Shown here piece after piece: positions 1-5,404 of a stretch of 5,474 bases of DNA. How positions within the stretch are numbered: position 1 is the first letter of the stretch; each line of letters begins with the position of its first letter. Position numbers and translations under genes: made by a program. The notes beneath the pieces were generated by a model. That model made no database searches and was not told the origin of the DNA. It saw nothing but the letters and a program-made list of their open reading frames with translations. This DNA is from Chloroflexota bacterium. GTDB lineage: Bacteria; Chloroflexota; Anaerolineae; J102. The DNA lies in the NCBI GenBank assembly GCA_024276255.1, contig JAJRXO010000388.1:1-5474 (forward strand). The letters run 5' to 3'.

Positions 1-1
1 G

Positions 2-337
2 AAATGGAACGAAACGACGCCCATGGCGGTGCTCACCGATGGCGCCAGCCACAGCGCCGCCGAATACTTTGCCACGGCCATGAAACAATCGGGCCGGGCC
101 GTACTGGTGGGCATGCCCACGGCCGGCAACACCGAGGGCATCAACAGTTGGAACTTGCCCGATGGCTCGGTGATCCGCCTGGCCTGGATGACCCTGGTCC
201 TACCCGATGGTAAAACCCTGGAAGGCGTGGGGGTTCAGCCCGATGTGCGGGTGCCGCTGGGCGACTGGGGCCTGCGCCAGGATCCCGATGTGCAATTGCA
301 GGCCGCGTACGAGGCGGTGCTGGAGCAATTGCCATAA
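2..337 (+). CDS. S41-family peptidase, C-terminal fragment (5' end outside window)
   Basis: The reading frame is already open at base 2 and ends at TAA 335-337, so this is the last 111 residues of a longer protein; the ATG at 23 is internal. S41 (C-terminal-processing/tricorn-like) proteases cut exported or misfolded proteins, usually outside the cytoplasmic membrane. The visible part matches the end of the S41 catalytic domain: PMAVLTDGASHSAAEYF holds the likely nucleophile Ser (codon 53-55) in the 'S-A-x-E' context, followed by GRAVLVGMPTAGNTEG, then a strand-rich stretch LPDGSVIRLAWMTLVLPDG and the family's closing motif EGVGVQPDVRVP. At the place where CtpA/Tsp enzymes have 'TFGKG' with a catalytic Lys, this protein reads TAGNTEG, so Asn replaces Lys. 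That is closer to tricorn-type S41 proteins, which use a Ser-His-Ser-Glu arrangement instead of a Ser-Lys dyad. No signal peptide or PDZ domain can be judged because the N-terminus is missing. Family call is confident; subfamily is inference. Confidence 0.88.
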   Translation, partial: KWNETTPMAVLTDGASHSAAEYFATAMKQSGRAVLVGMPTAGNTEGINSWNLPDGSVIRLAWMTLVLPDGKTLEGVGVQPDVRVPLGDWGLRQDPDVQLQAAYEAVLEQLP

Positions 338-368
338 GGGAGCGAGGGTCCAGACCCAGCGTTCCCTT

Positions 369-420
369 TGTTCCCTGCCTTGCCTCCCCCCGATACTGAG
401 GGAAGGAAAGACAGGGAACA
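369..420 (+). terminator. Long imperfect hairpin downstream of the S41 gene, possible terminator
   Basis: The arm 369-389 (starting tgttccctg) pairs with 400-420 (ending cagggaaca): 18 of 21 positions match Watson-Crick, including an uninterrupted outer 9 bp, with a 10-base loop at 390-399. It begins 31 bases after the S41 stop codon, where a 3' end would be expected. No T-run follows on either strand, so it is not a canonical Rho-independent terminator. It may instead stop or stabilise the transcript 3' end, or be a repeat-derived dyad. The pairing is seen directly; the function is inferred. Confidence 0.5.
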
Positions 421-598
421 TCATGCGGCCGCTTTGAGCCGTCAGCCGTCCTGAAAAGACAGGGCGATCGTCACAGATTTCGTCTCGCCTGCCGGCGGGT
501 ATATCATAATAACCCCAAGAACATTAGACGTGTTTGCCGGAGAATTCATATTTGGCAGATGGATGAGCATGAACGACTATTTCCGACGCACAACATGA
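421..598. other. Gene-poor spacer with no supportable gene
   Basis: All three forward frames lack a convincing gene here. A frame open from 400 to 603 has no start codon until ATG 559 and gives only a 14-codon peptide (559-603); ATG 563 gives 11 codons. A GC-rich self-complementary block (cctgccggcggg, 488-499) is followed by an AT-rich stretch (tatatcataat, 500-510). TATCAT at 502-507 resembles a -10 box, but no good -35 lies upstream. The 3' part may contain the disrupted start of the TPR-like remnant that follows. Confidence 0.4.
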
Positions 599-601
599 AC
601 T

Positions 602-1158
602 GAGGAGGACGCGAGTGACTTCGAAAGGCGCCTTGAGCGAGCGCGGAGCAGAGGGATGCGAGACTTGCCGACCCTGCGATTCGCCTTGCTAAGAGGTACC
701 TGGAAAAGAATCCCCATGGATCGTTCGCAGCGTCGGTGATCCTAACCATAGCGAAAGCGTGTACCATAAGAGGGGACATCCAGGCAGCAGTGGGTGCCTA
801 TCGAGAGACAGTCCGCGTCGAGCACGAAACGGCAGGGAGAACGTGCGCGGCTCACCTAGAATTCGCCTGGTTTGCTGTGGTGCGGGAGTTTACCAAGTTC
901 TATGATGAGGTGGTTGAAGCCATGGGCGCGATGGAAGAGACATATCTCGTCTTCCCCATCAACAAATATAGGTATTTCGGCGCACTGGCTCTCATTTGCG
1001 TTTTTCTCGGCGATGGCGTGTACGCCTTGCGGATGGCACAGAATGCACTGAGAGCTGCAATGGAACGAGAGGAGCCGTTTCCTCGTCACTGCACCGTTAG
1101 TGTAGTCAAGAAGGTCGATGAGCGGACCCGTCTGAGAATCGAAGAGATTGCTGGGGTT
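602..1158 (+). pseudogene. Decayed gene for a TPR-like helical protein
   Basis: Coding-like sequence runs in two frames. Frame 602-655 gives SDFERRLERARSRG. The next base triplets then continue sensibly only in the frame beginning at 655, giving DARLADPAIRLAKRYLEKNP and an all-helical stretch with TPR-like spacing (GDIQAAVGAYRETV; YRYFGALALICVFLGDGVYALRMAQ). One lost base in the GGG run at 653-655 would explain the switch. The end, PFPRH followed by a V-K-K/D-E-R helix, resembles a C-terminal signature (roughly 'FPRHPTVGLV...D') that I recall from uncharacterised bacterial TPR-like proteins; I could not check this. Neither frame has a proper start: the upstream part of the first frame meets TGA at 596-598, and the second meets TGA at 634-636. 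GTG 615 has a fine Shine-Dalgarno (GGAGG, 604-608) but lies in the third frame and yields 25 codons only. The role of the intact protein is unknown; a protein-binding scaffold is the generic expectation. Confidence 0.55.
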
Positions 1159-1584
1159 GTGTCCGCAACCGATTCAGTTGGTTCGCCACTCACCCACCTT
1201 AATGCTAGCAATCCCGTATCAATAATACCGGCATTCACTCCTACGCCTGTGACTGTCACCAGAGTCGTTGTCGGCATGAATGCCGAACAGCCGCGTTTCG
1301 AATTCGTGGATGATAACGGCAAGATTCAGGATTTCGACATCGACCTGATGAAGGCAATCGGCGAAGCCGCCGGAGTTGAGCCCGAATGCGTCAATACCCG
1401 TTGGGACGGCATCTTCGTGGCCCTGGCCAGCGGCGAGTTTGATGCTGGCATTTCCGCTACCGCCATCACCGACGAGCGCAAGCAGCTTGTCGACTTCAGC
1501 GATCCCTACATCAACACAGGCCTAGTGCTGGCTGTGAAGAAGGGCAGCGATATATTAAAGATGCTGACGATCCGGCGGCGCTAA
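736..1584 (+). CDS. Chimeric open frame: TPR-like remnant fused to truncated ABC-transporter binding protein
   Basis: This 282-codon frame (GTG start, TAA 1582-1584) is open but probably not a working gene. Residues 1-141 are the helical TPR-like remnant and residues ~168-274 are lobe 1 of a solute-binding protein, with a low-complexity linker (TPTPVTVTR) between. The two halves belong to unrelated families. There is no Shine-Dalgarno before GTG 736, and coding-like sequence extends upstream of it to 655, so 736 is only the first standard start codon after a stop at 634. There is no signal peptide or lipobox in front of the binding-protein part, so the product could not be exported as such proteins must be. 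The final residues (LKMLTIRRR) do not fit the family. It may still be transcribed. I would label it a pseudogene fusion; if automatic annotation keeps it, 'transporter substrate-binding domain-containing protein' is the expected name. Confidence 0.45.
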   Translation: MILTIAKACTIRGDIQAAVGAYRETVRVEHETAGRTCAAHLEFAWFAVVREFTKFYDEVVEAMGAMEETYLVFPINKYRYFGALALICVFLGDGVYALRMAQNALRAAMEREEPFPRHCTVSVVKKVDERTRLRIEEIAGVVSATDSVGSPLTHLNASNPVSIIPAFTPTPVTVTRVVVGMNAEQPRFEFVDDNGKIQDFDIDLMKAIGEAAGVEPECVNTRWDGIFVALASGEFDAGISATAITDERKQLVDFSDPYINTGLVLAVKKGSDILKMLTIRRR

Positions 1585-1730
1585 CACTGCATCCCAGGAA
1601 CGGGCGGGCGAGGTTGGCCGGTCGGCGGAGCGATCGGAAGTGGTTCGACGCTGTTGCGAATGCAGGGTACCGACGGACCGGCGATGTGCCCCAAAGGCTA
1701 TTTGCCAAGGGGAAGGTGGTGATATTATAA
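1237..1730 (+). pseudogene. Decayed family-3 amino-acid ABC transporter substrate-binding protein
   Basis: Intact proteins of this type (GlnH/HisJ-like, SBP family 3) are lipoproteins or periplasmic proteins that deliver amino acids to an ABC permease. Diagnostic segments are FEFVDDNGKIQDFDIDLMKA (the family signature region, with Asp where Gly normally precedes FD), WDGIFVALASGEFDAGISAT, ITDERKQLVDFSDPY (with the Arg that normally contacts the ligand carboxylate) and LAVKKGSDI. The frame then leaves the family and stops at 1582. In the frame beginning at 1554 the text resumes as IKDADDPAALTL, as expected after 'KGSDI'. Further on, FDAVANAGYRRTGDV (about 1644-1688) matches the usual 'FDT..xAxxALxxGDVDAV' segment at about the right distance, with a stop at 1728-1730. 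So lobe 2 persists in decayed, frame-shifted form. Signal peptide, lipobox and the true C-terminus are missing, and no permease or ATPase gene is adjacent. Lobe 1 is secure; the lobe 2 remnant is moderately supported. Confidence 0.7.
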
Positions 1731-1731
1731 T
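1702..1731 (+). promoter_or_regulatory. Sigma70-type promoter for the beta-helix operon
   Basis: TTGCCA (1702-1707) matches the -35 consensus at 5 of 6 positions, and TATAAT (1726-1731) is a perfect -10, separated by 18 bases. Transcription would start near 1738, giving a leader of roughly 58-70 bases before the beta-helix gene. It is the best promoter match I see in the window, and it lies inside the tail of the decayed binding-protein gene. Confidence 0.65.
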
Positions 1732-1779
1732 CAACCCGCAAGACCCTATGGCAAGTCGGCACAAACCGAGTAAATATCC

Positions 1780-1797
1780 GGAGTAATGCTCCTTTTT
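1780..1797 (+). promoter_or_regulatory. Small leader hairpin with U-run masking the ribosome binding site
   Basis: GGAGT (1780-1784) pairs with GCTCC (1788-1792), including one G-U wobble, around a three-base loop, and is followed directly by TTTTT (1793-1797). GGAG at 1780-1783 is the only Shine-Dalgarno-like sequence near the next gene's start, so folding would hide it. The stem-plus-U shape also resembles a weak intrinsic terminator in the 5' leader. Only five base pairs form, so a regulatory role is tentative. Confidence 0.4.
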
Positions 1798-4069
1798 GCA
1801 AGTAATAATGGCTGATCTGCAAAAGCAAGCAAAACAGGCGGCTGGCGCCCAGGATTTGTGGCGGCGTTTACAGTCGCTCGCTAAGGCCAACCCCTGGCTG
1901 CTACGTCTGTTGCTGGAAAAAGGCTCGGCTTTTTTCACCCGGATTTATCTCTATTATCTGCGCCTGCAGCGCATGAAACCTGGCTTTATTCGCCGTGTGC
2001 ATCGTACCCTGGCCGCCGGTGTTGCCGGCGCTGCATTGCTGCTGGCGCTGGCTGCCACTCCCAGCATAAGTACCTCGTCCGCCCACTTGGTAGTCAATGA
2101 CAGCACAGGCGTCATTGCAGACAATGGTCTTTGTTCTTTGTCAGAGGCCATTATCAATGCCAACCACGACGATCAAAGCGGCTCGGTTGACTGTGCGGCA
2201 GGGAAGGGTCACGATACGATCGTCTTGACGACGGATATCTCGTTGAATGCCATCCACAACCAAACGTACAGCGCCAGCGGCCTGCCCGTCATTAGCAGCG
2301 GTATCACCATCCAAGGCCAGGGCCATTCCATTGCGCGGACCAACGGAAGCCTGCGTTTCCGCATTTTGGCCGTGGGGAGTCAGGGAAACCTGACCCTGCA
2401 GGATACCCATATCCGGAACGGACGGACAGCCGTTAGCCCTGAACGTGAAGGAGCGAGTGGAGGCGGCATTTTTGTGGCGCCGGAGGGTGCGCTCAGCCTG
2501 CAGAGCAGCACATTGGTAGGTAATAAGGCCTACTACGGCGGTGCTGTGGCCGCTTTTGCCAGCACAGTTACGATTACAGGCAGTACCTTCGAACAGAATT
2601 GGGGCGGCAATCGGGGCGGCGCCATTCTGGCCAGCGACGATAGTCGGCTTACCCTGCAGGATAGTACGTTGGTGAGCAACACCACATTGTTTTCGGGCGG
2701 AGGGATCGCCGTAGAAGCCAACAGTACGGCCACGATTCAGACCAGCACGATTTCGGGAAATAGCGCCGGCAGTGGCGGCGCCGTGGCCAGCAAGCGATCA
2801 TCGGTCGAGATCTCGGACAGCACGTTGACCAATAATGACGGAGATTGGGGCGGCGGCATCAATGTTCGTGAAAGCAGCTTGAAGGTGACGAACACCCGTA
2901 TTTCCGGGAACACTGCTGCGAGTGCTGGTGGCATCCTTGCCATCCAGAGCCCGCTGACGCTTTCTGCCAGTACCATCGTCGACAATCGAGCTGCCGGCAG
3001 AGAGGGGGCTATTTCTGCCACCTACAGCCCTATGTCCATTGCTCATAGCACGATCTCCGGAAACACCGCGGGGCAAACCGGTGGTCTCTATGCGTCCCAT
3101 GCCACTTTGCACATCGCCAATAGCGTGATCTCCGACAATTATTCATTCGGTGACAACGGTGGGGCGTACTTTCGCACGGAATCGGTAGAAATCGCGAATA
3201 GCATCATTACTGGAAACAAGGCAGCGTATAATGGGGGAGGATTGAATATTGGTTTCGATTCCACGGCAGCCATTGTCAATAGTATCCTATCGCAAAACAC
3301 GGCCGGTTGGGATGGCGGCGGAATCGTTACTTCCTGGGCTTCGCTGTCGCTTCTGCATAGCACAGTCTCCGACAATGCGGCAGGCAGGGATGGGGGCGGA
3401 ATTCTTGCCAGGGCCACAACAACGATTGCCAATAGCACGATCTCTGGTAACACGGCTGGTGGTTCAGGGGGCGGCATTCTTTCTAAATATAACACCATCA
3501 CCATCGCCAACAGTACGGTGAGCGGGAATACGGCCCAGGCACAGGGCGGGGGTATCGCCAGTCGGGCCAACTCGTTTACCCTGCTTCGCAGCCTTATCAG
3601 CGGCAATGTAGCGAGCATCGGCAACGAATTGAGTGGAGGTATCGCTACCAGCAGTTATAATCTTCTGGGACACAATGGGGAGTATAATGCCGATGCTTTC
3701 TCAACTTTTACCCCAGCAGCTACTGACATCACGAGTACTGCAGACGGTTCTCGTCCAGCTCCCCTGGATACCATCCTGCAAACGACTCTGGCGATCAATG
3801 ATTCCAGCCTCAGGGCCGGTGTGCCACCGGGCAGTCCCCTACTGACACACGCCTTACTTGCTGGCAGCCCTGCTGTTGATGCCGCTCCCACCAGTGCATG
3901 CTCGGACATACTCATTTCATATGCTGATCAACGTTATCTTCCGCGTAATGTCGATGGGGATGGCGCACCTTCCGGCCTCGAATGCGATATTGGAGCGATC
4001 GAGTTCCAGGGATTCAACACACCTGAACCCCGCTCGCCCATAGCCTGGTTGCCCCTGATCGACCGCTGA
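1796..4069 (+). CDS. Secreted right-handed beta-helix (pectate-lyase-like/Pmp-repeat) protein with CSLREA-type N-terminus and choice-of-anchor-Q-type C-terminus
   Basis: A 757-residue exported protein. Residues 1-59 are a basic, amphipathic extension. Residues 60-96 look like a signal peptide (KPGFIRRVHR, then hydrophobic TLAAGVAGAALLLALAA, possible cleavage after SSA 96). Residues 113-122 (CSLSEAIINA) match the CSLREA motif, and C133-AAGKGHDTIVL matches the segment that usually follows it. Residues ~220-605 form about 15 rungs with a glycine motif (GGGI/GGAV) every ~26 residues and STISGNTA-like strands, as in polymorphic outer-membrane repeats and right-handed beta-helices. YNLLGHN (621-627), GSPAVDAAPTSACSD, DQRYLPRNVDGDG and CDIGAIEF (730-737) fit the choice-of-anchor-Q C-terminus. 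The tail ends WLPLIDR, with no membrane anchor or LPXTG. The likely role is a surface or extracellular adhesin or scaffold, or a polysaccharide-binding protein; no catalytic residues can be assigned. The start is uncertain: TTG 1796 (GGAG 12 bases upstream), ATG 1808 or ATG 1973 (no Shine-Dalgarno). An in-frame stop at 1784-1786 bounds it. The stop overlaps the next gene's start. Confidence 0.88.
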   Translation: MQVIMADLQKQAKQAAGAQDLWRRLQSLAKANPWLLRLLLEKGSAFFTRIYLYYLRLQRMKPGFIRRVHRTLAAGVAGAALLLALAATPSISTSSAHLVVNDSTGVIADNGLCSLSEAIINANHDDQSGSVDCAAGKGHDTIVLTTDISLNAIHNQTYSASGLPVISSGITIQGQGHSIARTNGSLRFRILAVGSQGNLTLQDTHIRNGRTAVSPEREGASGGGIFVAPEGALSLQSSTLVGNKAYYGGAVAAFASTVTITGSTFEQNWGGNRGGAILASDDSRLTLQDSTLVSNTTLFSGGGIAVEANSTATIQTSTISGNSAGSGGAVASKRSSVEISDSTLTNNDGDWGGGINVRESSLKVTNTRISGNTAASAGGILAIQSPLTLSASTIVDNRAAGREGAISATYSPMSIAHSTISGNTAGQTGGLYASHATLHIANSVISDNYSFGDNGGAYFRTESVEIANSIITGNKAAYNGGGLNIGFDSTAAIVNSILSQNTAGWDGGGIVTSWASLSLLHSTVSDNAAGRDGGGILARATTTIANSTISGNTAGGSGGGILSKYNTITIANSTVSGNTAQAQGGGIASRANSFTLLRSLISGNVASIGNELSGGIATSSYNLLGHNGEYNADAFSTFTPAATDITSTADGSRPAPLDTILQTTLAINDSSLRAGVPPGSPLLTHALLAGSPAVDAAPTSACSDILISYADQRYLPRNVDGDGAPSGLECDIGAIEFQGFNTPEPRSPIAWLPLIDR
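2459..3610 (+). repeat. Array of ~15 beta-helix rung repeats within the secreted protein
   Basis: Glycine motifs fall at residues 222, 248, 274, 301, 327, 352, 378, 404 (degenerate, GREGAI), 429, 455, 480, 507, 533, 558 and 584, a mean period of 25.9 residues (~78 bases). Between them sits an S-T-I/V-S-G-N-T-A-type strand. Some rungs are close at DNA level: atagcacgatctc occurs at both 3045-3057 and 3432-3444 with matching surroundings, which suggests duplication of rungs. No cysteine lies inside the array. Confidence 0.85.
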
Positions 4070-5184
4070 TGACTACTGAGCCATCTGCTTCCTTGTGGAG
4101 CGTTCATACCAGCAACTTCCCCGCCATCCTCGACCATTTTAGCATCAGCCTCGTGGTCTCCACCTATCAGGCGGGCAAGGTGATCCTGATACGCAATGAT
4201 CAAGGGGTCATCAATACGCATTTTCGTAACTTCGCCATGCCAATGGGCATAGCCATCGATGGACCAAGACTGACCATAGGCGGACAGAACACAGTCTGGT
4301 ATTATCGAGATATGCCGGCAGTCGTCGACAAATTAGAGCCCCCCGGAAAAGTTGATGCCTGCTTTTTGCCTCGACAGATACACGTCACGGGCGATATCGA
4401 TATTCATGAGATGGCCTGGGGAAAACAAGGCCTGTGGCTGGTCAACACCCGATTTAGCACACTGTGTACGCTTGACCCCGATCATAGCTTCTCCCCCCGC
4501 TGGCGTCCACACTTCGTAACAGCATTGGCCCCCGAAGACCGCTGTCATCTGAATGGTTTGGCGATGGTGGAAGGTCAGCCTGCTTATGTCACCGCACTGG
4601 GCGAAACCGACAGCGCCGCAGGCTGGCGAAAAAACAAGCGTAGCGGAGGGATCCTCATGGATGTCCGTAGTAACACCATTTTATTGCGTGGTTTATCCAT
4701 GCCGCATTCGCCCCGTCAGCATGGCGGCCAGTTATGGCTGTTAGAATCGGGCTGGGGAACGCTGGCCACCGTCGATGTCGCTAATCGCACATTACACACG
4801 CTTGCCAGCTTGCCGGGTTTTACTCGCGGTCTTGATTTCGCGGGGCCACTCGCCTTCGTAGGCATCTCACAGGTACGCGAAACAGCCGTGTTTGACGATC
4901 TCCCCCTGCTAGAGCAGCAAAATGAGCGTTTGTGTGGGGTATGGGTAGTGAATGTATCCAACGGCGAAACAGTGGCTTTTTTGCGCTTCGAAGAAGGCGT
5001 TCAGGAGATATTTGCCGTGCAAGTATTGCCTAACCGTCGTTTCCCCGAATTGCTGGAATTCGATGATCCGCTTGTCCGCAGCTCTTATGTCATACCCGAC
5101 GAAGCTCTGACAGATGTCCCGGCAGCTCTGCGAGGAAATACTTCCCGGTCCCATAGCTCTTTAGCCAATCCGTCAGAGCACTAA
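4069..5184 (+). CDS. TIGR03032-family (DUF4915) protein of unknown function
   Basis: A 371-residue protein without signal peptide or membrane segment, so probably cytoplasmic. I recognise the TIGR03032/DUF4915 pattern: STYQAGKVILI (31-41), MPMGIAIDG with GGQNTVWYYRDMP (57-83), HVTGDIDIHEM (105-115), HLNGLAM (160-166), MPHSPR (211-216), GFTRGLDF (250-257), GISQVRE (265-271) and GVQEIFAVQVLP (310-321). Short repeated strand pairs of the W-L/V-N-T type suggest a beta-propeller-like fold; this is inference. The family has no established biochemical function known to me. The ATG shares its A with the TGA of the beta-helix gene (TGATG), and no Shine-Dalgarno precedes it, so it is probably translated by re-initiation from the upstream gene. 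That makes the two proteins co-expressed and points to a shared process such as making, handling or sensing the exported beta-helix protein. The last ~25 residues (RGNTSRSHSSLANPSEH) are low-complexity and lie beyond the conserved part. Confidence 0.85.
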   Translation: MTTEPSASLWSVHTSNFPAILDHFSISLVVSTYQAGKVILIRNDQGVINTHFRNFAMPMGIAIDGPRLTIGGQNTVWYYRDMPAVVDKLEPPGKVDACFLPRQIHVTGDIDIHEMAWGKQGLWLVNTRFSTLCTLDPDHSFSPRWRPHFVTALAPEDRCHLNGLAMVEGQPAYVTALGETDSAAGWRKNKRSGGILMDVRSNTILLRGLSMPHSPRQHGGQLWLLESGWGTLATVDVANRTLHTLASLPGFTRGLDFAGPLAFVGISQVRETAVFDDLPLLEQQNERLCGVWVVNVSNGETVAFLRFEEGVQEIFAVQVLPNRRFPELLEFDDPLVRSSYVIPDEALTDVPAALRGNTSRSHSSLANPSEH

Positions 5185-5311
5185 ATCTGATAAGGGGCTT
5201 CGTTGGGATAGGTATCAATTTGGGGCATCCTCTGCTGCAGCACACCCCCTCTGTTGAAAGGCGCCGGAAAAGGGCGGTTATGGTGTCATGCAAGCCGTGG
5301 TAGTTGAAAGT

Positions 5312-5345
5312 AGCCGCCCGTCGCTGACGTAAACGCTCGGCGGCT
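5312..5345. repeat. Perfect 7-bp inverted repeat with nested stem
   Basis: agccgcc (5312-5318) pairs perfectly with ggcggct (5339-5345). Inside the 20-base loop, cgtc (5319-5322) pairs with gacg (5326-5329). It lies 59 bases before the zinc-ribbon gene start and is not followed by a T-run, so it could be an operator or leader structure rather than a terminator. Confidence 0.4.
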
Positions 5346-5393
5346 TAACGAAACATGCCGTGCGAGCTGTGACAACAAAAAAGACGCAATAAC

Positions 5394-5398
5394 AGGAG
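5394..5398 (+). promoter_or_regulatory. Shine-Dalgarno AGGAG of the zinc-ribbon gene
   Basis: AGGAG stands 6 bases before GTG 5405, ideal spacing. This selects the GTG as the start although it is not ATG. Confidence 0.8.
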
Positions 5399-5404
5399 AA
5401 AATC

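Larger units (their letters stand above)
5185..5404. other. Intergenic region with inverted repeat and paired gttgaaag motifs
   Basis: No gene is supportable in these 220 bases. A 10-base palindrome tgctgcagca lies at 5233-5242. The octamer gttgaaag occurs at 5253-5260 and again at 5303-5310, exactly 50 bases apart; each contains TTGAAA, which resembles a -35 box. A -10-like TTATGG (5278-5283) stands 18 bases after the first, but the match is poor. No T-run terminator is seen after the DUF4915 gene. Confidence 0.4.

Noticed and set aside
478..507. Possible promoter TTTCGT...TATCAT ahead of the decayed region
   Set aside because: The -10 is acceptable (5 of 6) but the -35 matches poorly, and no intact gene follows.
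615..692. 25-codon frame from GTG 615 with an excellent Shine-Dalgarno (GGAGG, 604-608)
   Set aside because: The peptide has no recognisable features and the two neighbouring frames carry the coding-like sequence. It may be the relic of the true start of the TPR-like gene, but it is not a gene as it stands.
1555..1938. Minus-strand open frame of 127 codons (and an overlapping 105-codon one at 1511-1828) across the intergenic region
   Set aside because: It overlaps the decayed transporter gene, the promoter and the start of the beta-helix gene antisense. Its product has no recognisable domain, and the plus-strand text is better explained.
2459..3610. Tandem array considered as a CRISPR or satellite repeat
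   Set aside because: The ~78-base periodicity is protein-level beta-helix repetition in a continuous reading frame, without identical DNA repeats and unique spacers.
3139..3624. Minus-strand open frame of 161 codons inside the beta-helix gene
   Set aside because: Its Pro/Leu-rich repeats are the antisense shadow of the Gly/Ser/Asn-rich rung repeats on the plus strand.
5090..5293. Minus-strand 67-codon frame overlapping the end of the DUF4915 gene
   Set aside because: It is mostly antisense to a well-supported gene and has no recognisable motif.
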